Part shown: in pieces, positions 8,361 through 17,265 of the stretch
Position numbering within the stretch: the stretch's first letter is position 1
Layout: the number at the start of each line of letters is the position of its first letter
Assembly: GCA_023228985.1 (NCBI GenBank)
Contig: JALOAC010000023.1
Location: 1-41,553 of the forward strand
Reading direction: 5' to 3'
DNA length: 41,553 nucleotides
DNA from: Thiopseudomonas sp.
GTDB lineage: Bacteria > Pseudomonadota > Gammaproteobacteria > Pseudomonadales > Pseudomonadaceae
Notes under the pieces: model-generated
What the model was told of the DNA's origin: nothing
Database searches by the model: none
The model's input: only the letters and a program-made list of their open reading frames with translations
Made by a program: the position numbers and the translations under genes

Positions 8361-9842
8361 TTATTCAAACCAATGGGCGCGGGCGGACATGATTAACTTG
8401 CCGGCATTTTCTTCATTCATACCGCTAATATCTAGCAATTCGTCGATGGATTGCTCGGCAAGATCTTCACGATTCATTACACCACGTGCTGCCAATTCAA
8501 CCGCTAACTCTTTTGTCATACCTTCCAAATCAAGCAAATCTTGTGCTGGTTGGTTATCTGCTAGCTTTTCTTCGGTAGCAATTGCACGTGATAGCAGCCT
8601 GTCCTTGGCACGAGCGCGAAGCTCTTTAACGATGTCTTCATCAAAACCATCAATTTCCAACATCTCTTCCATGGGCACATAAGCTACTTCATCTAGGGTG
8701 GTAAAACCCTCTTCAACCAAGACCTGTGCTACGTCTTCATCAACTTCCAGTTCATCAATAAGCATCCGCAGGGTATCACCTGCTTCTTGCTGCTGACGCT
8801 CTTGAATGTCTGTATCAGTCATTACATTGAGCGTCCAGCCGCTCAGCTGTGATGCCAAGCGTACGTTCTGACCGCCGCGGCCAATGGCTTTGGCAAGGTC
8901 TTCCTCACTTACAGCAATATCCATAGCATGCGCATCTTCATCAACGATAATAGCCACTACATCAGCAGGAGCCATGGCGTTGATAACGAACTGTGCAGGG
9001 TTTTCATCCCAAAGCACTATGTCTACACGCTCACCGCTTAACTCCGTGGTGACCGCTTGCACGCGAGAACCACGCATACCAATACAAGCACCTTGCGGGT
9101 CGATACGCTTGTCTTTAGAACGAACAGCTATTTTCGCACGTGAACCTGGGTCACGTGCAGCCGCCATAATCTCAATTAAGCCTTCAGAAATCTCAGGCAC
9201 TTCGATACGGAATAGTTCCATAATCATTTCAGGCGCTGTACGCGACAGGATTAACTGAGAACCACGGTTATCCTGACGAATTTCTTTTAAGTAGGCACGA
9301 ACTCGTGTGCCGACGCGGAAGTTTTCACGCGGAATAATATCGTCGCGACCCAAAATGGCCTCAGCGTTATTACCCAAATCAATGATTACGTTATCACGGG
9401 AAGCTTTTTTCACCGTACCTAAGATAATCTCACCTAGCTTGCTACGGTAGGCTTCAATAATTTGCGCACGCTCAGCTTCTCGTACTTTCTGTACAATTAC
9501 CTGTTTAGCAGTTTGTGCCGCAATACGACCAAACTCTATCGAATCAACCAACTCTTCGATTACATCGCCGACCACTTTATCCTGATATTTCTCAGGCAGC
9601 ATATCTGGTGTGTATTGGTAAGCTGGATCTTCTAAGTGCTCGTCATCAACCACATGCCAGCTACGAAATGTTTCGTAGTTGCCGGTTTGTCTGTCGATCT
9701 CTACACGCAGCTCAACTTCATCTTCATAGTTCTTTTTGGTTGCGGTTGCCAATGCAATTTCTAATGCCTGAAAAATATCTCCGGGCGGTACGCCTTTTTC
9801 ATTAGAAACTGATTCCACTACCAGTAAAATTTCTTTGCTCAT
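8361..9842 (-). CDS. nusA: Transcription termination/antitermination protein NusA
   Basis: NusA binds RNA polymerase and the nascent RNA and controls pausing, termination and antitermination. The 493 residues show the N-terminal polymerase-binding domain (MSKEILLVVESVSNEKGVP), an S1 domain, tandem KH domains (GMRGSRVQAVTTELSGERVD and the AIGRGGQNVRLAS motif) and two C-terminal acidic repeats found in the proteobacterial long form. The start at 9842 is preferred over one four codons upstream because of the family N-terminus and GAGGC spacing. Its upstream partner is rimP, 47 bases away. Confidence 0.97.
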   Translation of the reverse strand: MSKEILLVVESVSNEKGVPPGDIFQALEIALATATKKNYEDEVELRVEIDRQTGNYETFRSWHVVDDEHLEDPAYQYTPDMLPEKYQDKVVGDVIEELVDSIEFGRIAAQTAKQVIVQKVREAERAQIIEAYRSKLGEIILGTVKKASRDNVIIDLGNNAEAILGRDDIIPRENFRVGTRVRAYLKEIRQDNRGSQLILSRTAPEMIMELFRIEVPEISEGLIEIMAAARDPGSRAKIAVRSKDKRIDPQGACIGMRGSRVQAVTTELSGERVDIVLWDENPAQFVINAMAPADVVAIIVDEDAHAMDIAVSEEDLAKAIGRGGQNVRLASQLSGWTLNVMTDTDIQERQQQEAGDTLRMLIDELEVDEDVAQVLVEEGFTTLDEVAYVPMEEMLEIDGFDEDIVKELRARAKDRLLSRAIATEEKLADNQPAQDLLDLEGMTKELAVELAARGVMNREDLAEQSIDELLDISGMNEENAGKLIMSARAHWFE

Positions 9843-9889
9843 CGCATGCCTCACACGCTTTAGCCTAAACAGCTAGACCATTTTATTAG

Positions 9890-10342
9890 TCAATAATTAG
9901 GGACAATATTTGCTTTTTCAATTAACTCAAAAGGCAGTAGGTATTCATAGCTATCTACCTGAACAACCACATCATCTTCTTCAATCCCGCGTATCATTCC
10001 TTGGTAATGGCGCCGTTCTTCAACAGGCGCTCTGAGCTTAATCTTTACCTGCTGCCCTACATACGCAGCATACTGCTCTAGGGTAAATAAAGGACGATCC
10101 ATGCCAGGCGAGGAAACTTCCAACGTATACTCTCCACTCACTGGGTCCTCTACATCCAACACGGCGCTGAGCTGTCGACTGACAAGCTCACAGTTATCTA
10201 CCGTAATGCCATTTTCATGCTCAATATAAATGCGCAATACGGAATGGCGTCCCTGAGATATAAACTCAACACCCCAACACTGAAACTCTAACGCCTCAAC
10301 GATTGGTGCCAACAAGTCCTGCAATTTTTGCAGCTTAGTCAT
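9890..10342 (-). CDS. rimP: Ribosome maturation factor RimP
   Basis: RimP assists 30S assembly. The 150-residue product starts MTKLQKLQDLLAPIVEAL and holds the family segments WGVEFISQGRHSVLRIYIE and VSSPGMDRPL. The ATG at 10342 is chosen because a strong GGAGG lies upstream and pseudomonad RimP proteins begin here; the frame is open further upstream but without a good start. It is the first gene of the rimP-nusA-infB unit, and its leader contains several hairpins. Confidence 0.94.
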   Translation of the reverse strand: MTKLQKLQDLLAPIVEALEFQCWGVEFISQGRHSVLRIYIEHENGITVDNCELVSRQLSAVLDVEDPVSGEYTLEVSSPGMDRPLFTLEQYAAYVGQQVKIKLRAPVEERRHYQGMIRGIEEDDVVVQVDSYEYLLPFELIEKANIVPNY

Positions 10343-10374
10343 CCGGCCTCCGCAACTAGCCATTAACCAAAAAT

Positions 10375-10394
10375 AAAAAAAGGGCACTAGGCCC
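10375..10394 (-). terminator. Small hairpin with seven-T tract in the rimP leader
   Basis: On the minus strand a short GGGC-CTAGT-GCCC hairpin is followed at once by seven T residues. The stem is only four base pairs, so it is a weak terminator at best. Its place in the leader of the nusA operon makes partial attenuation possible, since this operon is autoregulated in E. coli; here this is inference. Confidence 0.35.
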
Positions 10395-10426
10395 ATAATA
10401 TCTACGCAACAAAGCTAAGGGGTAAC

Positions 10427-10450
10427 AAAAAGCCCCTATACAGGGGCTTT
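10427..10450 (-). terminator. Intrinsic terminator upstream of rimP
   Basis: A 9-bp stem (AAAGCCCCT with AGGGGCTTT) has a four-base loop. On the minus strand the T-rich tail is CTTTTTG. It should end transcription arriving from the tRNA-Leu and secG side, separating that unit from the rimP operon. Confidence 0.75.
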
Positions 10451-10558
10451 AAAATTCATCTAGCTTTGTGCCAACTGGATTGGCCACAAAATCACGCTAG
10501 CCAACTTCTAAAGTCGGCGCAAATTCTACCTCTGCACGCCAACAAAGTCAAGCAAACA

Positions 10559-10585
10559 ACAAAGCCCGCTACTTGCGGGCTTTGT
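10559..10585. terminator. Intrinsic terminator next to tRNA-Leu
   Basis: A perfect 11-bp stem (ACAAAGCCCGC with its complement) surrounds a five-base loop and has T-rich flanks on both sides. It lies seven bases beyond the 3' end of the tRNA gene and is most likely the terminator of the secG-tRNA transcript. Confidence 0.8.
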
Positions 10586-10591
10586 TTTAAT

Positions 10592-10678
10592 TGGTACCGA
10601 GAAGGGGACTCGAACCCCTACAGCCTTTAGGCCACTACCACCTCAAGGTAGCGTGTCTACCAATTCCACCACCTCGGC
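10592..10678 (-). tRNA. tRNA-Leu (anticodon GAG)
   Basis: The minus strand reads GCCGAGGTGGTGGAATTGG at the 5' end and ends TCTCGGTACCA, with CCA encoded. The anticodon stem CTACC/GGTAG encloses the seven-base loop TTGAGGT, giving anticodon GAG, which reads CUC and CUU leucine codons. A long variable arm, as expected for class II tRNA-Leu, follows. The 87 bases match the E. coli tRNA-Leu(GAG) pattern closely. A tRNA-Leu in this place downstream of secG is typical of Pseudomonas. Confidence 0.97.
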
Positions 10679-10685
10679 AAAACAC

Positions 10686-11063
10686 TTAATCTAACTGCGG
10701 AATACTATCTTCACTGCTTTCTTTTGTTTCGAGCTGCGGAACATCCGTAGTTTTATTTTCTTGCAGCGCTGCATCATTAGATATTTCTTGTACCGCTGGC
10801 GGCAAACCTAGGCCATCTACACCCTTGGATTGCTGCTTGGCATAATAAGCCAAGCCCAAACTAGTAGCAAAAAACACTGCTGCCAAAATCGCAGTTAAGC
10901 GACTAAAGAAATTTCCTGTACCCTGCGCACCAAACACGGTCGCTGAAGCACCTGAACCAAATGAAGCACCTGCTTCTGCACCCTTGCCCTGCTGAATCAA
11001 TACAAATCCAACAATTGCAATCGCAACTACAAGGTGAGCAATAATTATGACCGTTTCCAGCAT
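10686..11063 (-). CDS. secG: Protein translocase subunit SecG
   Basis: SecG is the small non-essential membrane subunit of the SecYEG translocon. The 125-residue protein begins MLETVIIIAHLVVAIAIVG (first membrane helix), has the conserved GFVLIQQGKGAEAGASFGSG stretch, the FFSRLT segment and a second helix, then a polar Gln/Asp/Glu-rich tail. The ATG at 11063 follows one base after the tpiA stop, with AGGTAAC within the end of tpiA, so it is coupled to tpiA. An upstream in-frame extension overlapping tpiA is rejected. Confidence 0.94.
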   Translation of the reverse strand: MLETVIIIAHLVVAIAIVGFVLIQQGKGAEAGASFGSGASATVFGAQGTGNFFSRLTAILAAVFFATSLGLAYYAKQQSKGVDGLGLPPAVQEISNDAALQENKTTDVPQLETKESSEDSIPQLD

Positions 11064-11064
11064 T

Positions 11065-11820
11065 TTAGTTACCTGCGGCGCGACAGATCGCACCAAATTC
11101 ATCTGCTTTAAGTGAGGCGCCGCCAATCAGCCCGCCATCGATATCTTTCTGCGTGAAAAGCTCTACTGCATTAGCCGCCTTCACACTACCACCGTATAAA
11201 ATTCTTAGTTGTTGAGCTATTTCTGCATCGTAGCTTGCTATATGTTCACGCAAAGCTGCATGCACTTCCTGCGCCTGCTCAGGCGTCGCGGTTAAACCCG
11301 TACCAATCGCCCAAACTGGCTCATAGGCCAAAACTGCTTTACTCAAAGCCTGCACACCTGCACCAGCAATTACCGCATCTACTTGCGCTGCTACCGTACT
11401 GATTGCTTGACCTTGCTCTCGCTGCGCCAAGGTTTCACCCACACATAAAATCGGCGTCATACCTGCCGCCTGTGCGGCAATAAATTTGCGGCATATTACC
11501 TGATCATCTTCAGATTGCAACTCTCTTCTTTCAGAATGACCGACTAATACCAGACCGCAATTTAAATCACGCAATTGCATTGCTGAGGTTTCGCCTGTCA
11601 GCGCACCCTCTTCCAACTGTACTGCACAGTCTTGTGCACCAAGCTGAATTTTTGAATCCTGCAAGCTTTGCTGCGCAAGCTGCAAATGGGGCAAACTTGG
11701 GAAAACCGCTACATCAATATTTTCAGGCAATTTCTCGCCCTTTAAAGCACTTAGCAAGTCTGCAACGCTCTGCAGGGTGCCGTTCATTTTCCAATTACCA
11801 GCAACCATCGGACGACGCAT
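11065..11820 (-). CDS. tpiA: Triosephosphate isomerase
   Basis: This enzyme interconverts dihydroxyacetone phosphate and glyceraldehyde 3-phosphate in glycolysis and gluconeogenesis. The 251-residue protein shows Asn9 and Lys11 in AGNWKMNG, the catalytic His in LVGHSERRE, the catalytic Glu in AYEPVWAIGTG, and the phosphate-gripping YGGSV and GGASL loops. ATG at 11820 gives the family N-terminus (MRRPMVAGNWKM) and has GAGGTC upstream. It is located between glmM and secG as in Pseudomonas. Confidence 0.97.
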   Translation of the reverse strand: MRRPMVAGNWKMNGTLQSVADLLSALKGEKLPENIDVAVFPSLPHLQLAQQSLQDSKIQLGAQDCAVQLEEGALTGETSAMQLRDLNCGLVLVGHSERRELQSEDDQVICRKFIAAQAAGMTPILCVGETLAQREQGQAISTVAAQVDAVIAGAGVQALSKAVLAYEPVWAIGTGLTATPEQAQEVHAALREHIASYDAEIAQQLRILYGGSVKAANAVELFTQKDIDGGLIGGASLKADEFGAICRAAGN

Positions 11821-11885
11821 AATAGACCTCATGTTCTAAAGTGGGTGCAGATGTTACTCAAGCAGCGCATTTGATGCAAGTAAAA

Positions 11886-13232
11886 TCACTGACAGGCACG
11901 CTCAACCGCTTGTGCAAGCTGCTGTGCATAGCGCATTACCTCAGCTTCGTCCTGACCTTCAACCATCACGCGCACTAGTGGCTCAGTGCCTGATTTACGC
12001 AACAACACTCGCCCACTTCCAGCCATTGCTTTGGTTACCTGTTCGCAAACAGCCTGAACATCTGGATGCTCAACGGGATCTTGGTCGGTGCTGGTATAGC
12101 GCACATTAATTAATGTTTGTGGCAACTTTTTCCATGCCAAACGCTCTTTTGCCAAACTTTGCCCGCGACGCTTTAACGCCAAGATAACCTGTAAAGCGGC
12201 AATAATTCCGTCACCGGTCGTGTGATGCTGTGTACAGAGAATATGCCCCGAACTTTCACCGCCTAAAATCCAGTTACGCTCCTGCATTTCCTGCATGACA
12301 TAGCGGTCACCAACTTTGGCGCGCACAAAAGGAATACCACGCTCTTTTAATGCCAACTCAAGTCCGTAGTTACTCATTAACGTACCGACTACACCTGTAC
12401 CTTCTGGCAGACGATCGCGCTCCTGAACATCTGTGGCAATGATAAACAGCAAATCATCGCCATCAAGAATTGCGCCGGTATGGTCAACCATCTGCACACG
12501 GTCGCCATCACCGTCAAAAGCAATACCGAAATCTGCACTGTGCTCGACCACTGCTTTTTGCAAAGCACCCAAATCCGTTGCACCAACACCATGGTTGATA
12601 TTCACACCATCGGGCTGGTTGGCAATGCTGATAACCTCAACACCCAGCTCGCTAAACACATTAGGAGCGATCTTATAGGTGGCACCGTGTGCGCAATCTA
12701 TTACCACCTTTAAGCCTGAAAAATCACTGCTCGTCGGCACACTGCTTTTACAAAACTCGGTATAACGACCTGCGGCATCGTTCACCCGAAACGCTTTACC
12801 TAGATGCTCTGACTCCACAACCTGCATGGGTGCTTCGATTAGTTCTTCGATCATCTCTTCAAGCTCATCGGGTAGTTTTTTACCATCGGATGAGAAAAAC
12901 TTAATACCGTTATCATAGTGTGGGTTATGTGAGGCGCTGATAACAATGCCCGCCTCAGCTTTAAAGGTACGTGCCAGATAGGCAATACCAGGCGTGGGCA
13001 TAGGACCCAGCAGCATGACATCCGCACCGGCAGCCGACAAACCTGCTTGCAGTGCTGACTCAAACATATAGCCTGAAATGCGCGTATCTTTACCTACTAA
13101 AATCCGGCAACGTCCTTGCTTGCGAAACGCCATGCCAGCTGCCCAGCCAAGCTTCAGCATAAATTCCGGGGTGATGGGGTGTTCCCCAACGCGACCACGA
13201 ATCCCATCAGTACCAAAGTATTTTCTGCTCAT
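11886..13232 (-). CDS. glmM: Phosphoglucosamine mutase
   Basis: GlmM converts glucosamine 6-phosphate to glucosamine 1-phosphate for peptidoglycan and LPS precursors. The 448 residues start MSRKYFGTDGIRG; the phosphorylated active serine is Ser101 in ISASHNPHYDNGIK, the metal-binding loop is DGDGDR, and the C-terminal phosphate-binding loop is RKSGTEPLVRVM. ATG at 13232 is preceded by AGGAAAG. It is downstream of folP, separated by 12 bases. Confidence 0.97.
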   Translation of the reverse strand: MSRKYFGTDGIRGRVGEHPITPEFMLKLGWAAGMAFRKQGRCRILVGKDTRISGYMFESALQAGLSAAGADVMLLGPMPTPGIAYLARTFKAEAGIVISASHNPHYDNGIKFFSSDGKKLPDELEEMIEELIEAPMQVVESEHLGKAFRVNDAAGRYTEFCKSSVPTSSDFSGLKVVIDCAHGATYKIAPNVFSELGVEVISIANQPDGVNINHGVGATDLGALQKAVVEHSADFGIAFDGDGDRVQMVDHTGAILDGDDLLFIIATDVQERDRLPEGTGVVGTLMSNYGLELALKERGIPFVRAKVGDRYVMQEMQERNWILGGESSGHILCTQHHTTGDGIIAALQVILALKRRGQSLAKERLAWKKLPQTLINVRYTSTDQDPVEHPDVQAVCEQVTKAMAGSGRVLLRKSGTEPLVRVMVEGQDEAEVMRYAQQLAQAVERACQ

Positions 13233-13244
13233 TATTATTCTTTC

Positions 13245-14081
13245 CTAGGCTGTTCGCACTGCTTGAAAAATTTTAACTGCATCCATAGTAGCTGTCACGT
13301 CATGCACGCGCAAAATATTGGCGCCACGCTCTAAAGCCATCACGGCTAAAGCCAAGCTGCCATATAGGCGCTCGGCTACGGGCTTGTCCACTATCTGACC
13401 AATCATGCTTTTACGTGACACGCCTACCAGCATCGGCAACTCTAATTGCTGCAATTCAGTTAAACGGTTAAATAACTCTAAATTATGTGACAGGTTTTTC
13501 GCAAAACCAAAACCGGGGTCAATCAGCAGTTTGTCACTGGGAATTCCTGCCTGATTACAAAGTTGGATACGCTCACGCAGAAAGGCGACAACTTCCGCTA
13601 CAACATTCTCATAGTGCGGTGCATCTTGCATATTCTGCGGCTCCCCACGCATATGCATAAGACACACAGGTAAGCCCGTCTCAGCCGCTGCTTGCACAGC
13701 ACCCTCACGACGTAAAGCGCGCACATCATTGATAAGACCTGCACCCAGCTTGGCGCTTTCACGCATCACTTGCGGTGTGGAGGTGTCAACAGAGACAATG
13801 ACATCCAGCTCTTTGGTTATGGCTTCAACCAAAGGAACTACACGCTCAAGCTCTTGCTCAATAGTTACAGTCTGCGCGCCGGGGCGGGTGGACTCGCCAC
13901 CAATATCAATGATACTGGCACCTGCTTGCACCATTTCTCGGGCGCGCGTTAGCGCCTGCTCAAAATGATTATAGCAGCCGCCATCTGAAAAAGAGTCGGG
14001 GGTAATATTGAGAATGCCCATCACATGGGGCACAGAGAGATCTAAGCTATGTTGACCACAACGCAAAATTCGGCTGTGCAT
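13245..14081 (-). CDS. folP: Dihydropteroate synthase
   Basis: FolP joins p-aminobenzoate to the pterin pyrophosphate in folate synthesis and is the sulfonamide target. The 278-residue protein has the pterin-binding signatures MGILNITPDSFSDGG and GASIIDIGGESTRPG, and the LIDPGFGFAKN segment. The ATG at 14081 (MHSRILRCGQHSLDLS) is chosen for AAGGAATAGC upstream. It lies between ftsH and glmM, as usual in pseudomonads, preceded by a hairpin. Confidence 0.96.
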   Translation of the reverse strand: MHSRILRCGQHSLDLSVPHVMGILNITPDSFSDGGCYNHFEQALTRAREMVQAGASIIDIGGESTRPGAQTVTIEQELERVVPLVEAITKELDVIVSVDTSTPQVMRESAKLGAGLINDVRALRREGAVQAAAETGLPVCLMHMRGEPQNMQDAPHYENVVAEVVAFLRERIQLCNQAGIPSDKLLIDPGFGFAKNLSHNLELFNRLTELQQLELPMLVGVSRKSMIGQIVDKPVAERLYGSLALAVMALERGANILRVHDVTATMDAVKIFQAVRTA

Positions 14082-14095
14082 GCTATTCCTTAAGC

Positions 14096-14121
14096 TGCGC
14101 CTCGCCAACCGGAGAGGCGCA
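14096..14121 (-). other. Hairpin between ftsH and folP
   Basis: There is an 8-bp perfect stem (TGCGCCTC with GAGGCGCA) with a ten-base loop in the 48-base gap between the two genes. No T-tract follows on the minus strand, so it is more likely an mRNA stability or processing element than a full terminator. Confidence 0.5.
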
Positions 14122-14129
14122 CTGAACGA

Positions 14130-16061
14130 TTAATGTTCGCCTGCAGGGCCACCTATAGGCGCTTCAGGACGTGACTCTGGCTCGCTCGGCTTTTCAGCGT
14201 TGGCACTTGGCGGCGGTGTGCTATCACCTGACCAATCCTTCGGCTCACGCACTGTACGACCGGACATAATGTCGTCGATTTGATCGCTATCGATGGTTTC
14301 ATATTTCATCAGCGCATCGGCCATAGTATCCAGCTTGTCACGATTCTCGACCAGAATACGCTTGGCTGTTTCATAACAGTCGTCAATGATGCCGCGCACT
14401 TCTTGGTCGATAAGCTTAGCTGTTTCAGCGGACACCTTACCCATGTGACTGTTGCCGCCACGGCCTAGGTAGTTTTCGTTTTCGTCTTCGGCATACAGCA
14501 AAGGCCCAAGCTTTTCTGACAGGCCCCACTTGGTCACCATATTTCGTGCTAATTGCGTGGCGCGCATAATGTCATTAGAAGCACCCGTTGTTACACCCTC
14601 AAAACCTAGCGTCATTTCCTCAGCAATACGACCGCCGTACAGGGAGCAAATTTGGCTGATAATACCGCGCTTGGACAAACTGTAGCGATCCTCCTCAGGC
14701 AAGAACATAGTGACACCCAAGGCGCGCCCACGAGGAATAATAGACACTTTATACACAGGATCATGTTCTGGAACTAAACGACCCACAATGGCATGACCTG
14801 CTTCATGGTATGCGGTATTAAGCTTTTCTTTTTCCGACATCACCATGGATTTGCGCTCAGCGCCCATCATGATTTTATCTTTCGCCAACTCGAACTCTTT
14901 CATGCCCACCAAGCGCTGATCAAAACGCGCGGCAAACAAGGCAGCTTCGTTAACCAGGTTAGCTAAATCGGCACCAGAGAAGCCCGGCGTACCACGAGCA
15001 ATAACCGCCGCGTCCACATCCTCATTTAGCGGCACTTTACGCATATGAACTTGCAGAATTTGCTCACGACCACGGATATCTGGCAAGCTCACCACCACTT
15101 GACGGTCAAAACGACCTGGGCGCAGCAAAGCAGGGTCAAGCACATCGGGACGGTTGGTCGCGGCAATCACAATCACGCCGTCGTTGTCTTCAAATCCATC
15201 CATCTCCACCAGCAACTGGTTTAGGGTTTGCTCACGCTCATCGTTACCGCCGCCCATACCGGCACCACGATGACGACCGACCGCATCAATTTCATCAATA
15301 AAAATAATGCAAGGTGCGTGCTTTTTCGCTTGCTCGAACATATCGCGCACTCGCGATGCACCCACACCAACAAACATTTCCACAAAGTCGGAACCGGAAA
15401 TAGTAAAGAAAGGAACTTTTGCTTCACCGGCGATAGCCTTAGCCAGCAGGGTTTTACCTGTACCGGGCTGACCCACCATCAACACGCCGCGAGGAATTTT
15501 ACCGCCTAAGCGCTGAAAACGCGTTGGATCGCGCAAGAATTCAACCAGCTCACCCACTTCTTCCTTGGCTTCATCACAACCGGCGACATCGGCCAGTGTG
15601 GTTTTAATTTGATCTTCAGCCATCAAGCGCGCCTTGCTTTTACCAAAGCTCATCGGCCCGCCTTTACCGCCAGCGCCACCCTGCATTTGACGCATAAAGA
15701 ACATGATAATGGCAAAAATAATGAGTATCGGAAAGCTGGCAACCAATAGCTGCATCCAGATGCTTTGACGTTCTGGTTGTTTACCAACAACGGTCACTTG
15801 GTTATCTATCAGGTCGCCCATCAAGCCGTTATCCTGAATGGCGGGGCGTACAGTTTCAAAACTGGAACCATCAGCACGACGGCCTGAGATGGTGAACCCA
15901 TCGACCGTCACTTGCTGCACCTTACCGGCATTAACCTCTTCAATGAAGGTGCTGTAATTCAGCTTGCCAGTGTCAGGCGATGCGGAGAAATTATTCATCA
16001 CGGTCACTAAGACAGCAGCAATCACCATCCACATCAGTAGGTTTTTGGTTAAATCATTCAC
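14130..16061 (-). CDS. ftsH: ATP-dependent zinc metalloprotease FtsH
   Basis: FtsH is the hexameric inner-membrane AAA+ protease that degrades misfolded membrane proteins and regulators such as sigma-32 and LpxC. The 643 residues show an N-terminal membrane helix (about 7-25), a periplasmic domain, a second helix (about 105-125), the AAA module with Walker A at 197-204 (GQPGTGKT) and Walker B IIFIDEIDAVG, and the zinc site HEAGH at 419-423. The Walker A motif has Gln at the second position where GPPGTGKT is usual; the GxxxxGK[ST] consensus is still met. The start is GTG, giving MNDLTKNLL, equivalent to the E. coli start. No sigma-32 promoter was found upstream. Confidence 0.97.
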   Translation of the reverse strand: MNDLTKNLLMWMVIAAVLVTVMNNFSASPDTGKLNYSTFIEEVNAGKVQQVTVDGFTISGRRADGSSFETVRPAIQDNGLMGDLIDNQVTVVGKQPERQSIWMQLLVASFPILIIFAIIMFFMRQMQGGAGGKGGPMSFGKSKARLMAEDQIKTTLADVAGCDEAKEEVGELVEFLRDPTRFQRLGGKIPRGVLMVGQPGTGKTLLAKAIAGEAKVPFFTISGSDFVEMFVGVGASRVRDMFEQAKKHAPCIIFIDEIDAVGRHRGAGMGGGNDEREQTLNQLLVEMDGFEDNDGVIVIAATNRPDVLDPALLRPGRFDRQVVVSLPDIRGREQILQVHMRKVPLNEDVDAAVIARGTPGFSGADLANLVNEAALFAARFDQRLVGMKEFELAKDKIMMGAERKSMVMSEKEKLNTAYHEAGHAIVGRLVPEHDPVYKVSIIPRGRALGVTMFLPEEDRYSLSKRGIISQICSLYGGRIAEEMTLGFEGVTTGASNDIMRATQLARNMVTKWGLSEKLGPLLYAEDENENYLGRGGNSHMGKVSAETAKLIDQEVRGIIDDCYETAKRILVENRDKLDTMADALMKYETIDSDQIDDIMSGRTVREPKDWSGDSTPPPSANAEKPSEPESRPEAPIGGPAGEH

Positions 16062-16187
16062 TTCTTTCTACCCTCTGCTGCTAAACCCGCAACACTTAAA
16101 AACTTCGCTACAAAGTTACACCATTTAAATCGGCTTCGTAGAATCAGTTGTAACTATACATGAAATTGCATTAATGAATTATGAAAC

Positions 16188-16808
16188 TCAGGGGCGAAAA
16201 CCACGCGCTAATAGGTACTGCTCGCGGGAACGATCCCTTGAGGAAGCTGGCTTGCGCATCTGTACTTTTTCAAACTGCTGCCGCACTTCCTTTAGATACT
16301 CATCAAAGCCTTCGCCATGGAAAACCTTAATTAAAAAATCACCACCGGGACGTAAAACTTTGACAGCTAAATCAAGCGCTAGCTCACACAACAACATCGC
16401 TGCTGCCTGATCCGCTGTCCTGATACCACTCATATTGGGGGCCATATCGGAAATTACAAGATCCACTGGTTTATTATCGATGGCTGCCATGATTTTATCG
16501 AACACTTCTTGCTCGGTAAAATCACCTTGAATAAAAGCAACATCGGCCATACCGTCCATGGGCAAAATATCGGATGCAATCATGCATCCTTTTTCACCCA
16601 CGATGCGACTAGCTACCTGCGACCAGCCTCCCGGCGCACTGCCTAGGTCAACCACGGTCATACCGGGGCGCATGATGCGATCTTTTTCTTGGATTTCTAA
16701 CAGCTTGTAACTGGCGCGGGACCGATACCCATCTCTTTGCGCCATTTTGACGTAAGGATCATCAAAATGTTCCTTTAACCAGCGTCCGCTACTTTTCGAT
16801 CGTGCCAC
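16188..16808 (-). CDS. rlmE: 23S rRNA 2'-O-methyltransferase RlmE (FtsJ/RrmJ)
   Basis: RlmE methylates the 2'-OH of U2552 in 23S rRNA using S-adenosylmethionine. The 206-residue protein has the SAM loop VVDLGSAPGGWSQVA and the K-D-K-E tetrad pattern (Lys in YRSRASYKLLEI, Asp in VISDMAPNMSG, Lys in GGDFLIKVFHGEG). It starts with GTG (MARSKSSGRW) behind AGAGGTAAG. It is 126 bases upstream of ftsH in the same direction and divergent from yhbY, the standard arrangement. Confidence 0.95.
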   Translation of the reverse strand: MARSKSSGRWLKEHFDDPYVKMAQRDGYRSRASYKLLEIQEKDRIMRPGMTVVDLGSAPGGWSQVASRIVGEKGCMIASDILPMDGMADVAFIQGDFTEQEVFDKIMAAIDNKPVDLVISDMAPNMSGIRTADQAAAMLLCELALDLAVKVLRPGGDFLIKVFHGEGFDEYLKEVRQQFEKVQMRKPASSRDRSREQYLLARGFRP

Positions 16809-16882
16809 TGCTTACCTCTTAGCACTCACTAGGGTAAAATACCCCAACTTTATTATTCATTTCGACTCAGAGGTCGCCCATT

Positions 16883-17188
16883 ATGTCGCTCACGCAAGAG
16901 CAAAAGAAACACTTTAAATCCATTGGCCATCATCTTAAGCCCGTGGTTACTGTCGCCGAGCAAGGTTTAAAAGAAAACCTAATGGCTGAATTAGACCGCG
17001 CGCTCAACGATCATGAGCTGATTAAAATTCAACTGCGTATCGCTGAACGCGAAGACCGTCAGGCCATTTTAACTGAACTGTGCCAACAAAGTAGCGCGAT
17101 TTTAGTGCAAAGCATCGGCAAGATGGCGCTTATTTACCGCAAAAACCCAAAAGCCAATCCCAAGCTATCCAATTTGCAACGCACTTAA
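16883..17188 (+). CDS. yhbY: YhbY family ribosome-assembly RNA-binding protein
   Basis: This 101-residue protein is a single CRM-domain (CRS1-YhbY) RNA-binding protein associated with pre-50S particles. It shows the family segments LKPVVTVAEQGLKENLMAELDRAL and HELIKIQL, ending with the GKMALIYRKNP strand. ATG at 16883 has AGAGGT upstream. It is the only plus-strand gene in the first 28 kb and is divergent from rlmE, as in other gammaproteobacteria. A small hairpin follows at 17201. Confidence 0.92.
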   Translation: MSLTQEQKKHFKSIGHHLKPVVTVAEQGLKENLMAELDRALNDHELIKIQLRIAEREDRQAILTELCQQSSAILVQSIGKMALIYRKNPKANPKLSNLQRT

Positions 17189-17200
17189 ATACCTCTACAG

Positions 17201-17218
17201 GTCGGGCCTTAGCCCGAC
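17201..17218 (+). terminator. Probable terminator after yhbY
   Basis: A perfect 7-bp stem (GTCGGGC with GCCCGAC) surrounds a four-base loop, 12 bases after the yhbY stop. The tail TTGTC is poor in T, so termination may be partial. It sits between two convergent genes. Confidence 0.5.
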
Positions 17219-17265
17219 TTGTCAGATTAAAAGTATGCTTTGCATGGACTATAGCGCCGTCAAAT

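Noticed and set aside
16062..16187. Sigma-32 promoter before ftsH
   Set aside because: No CTTGAAA or CCCCAT-like boxes at the right spacing on the minus strand.
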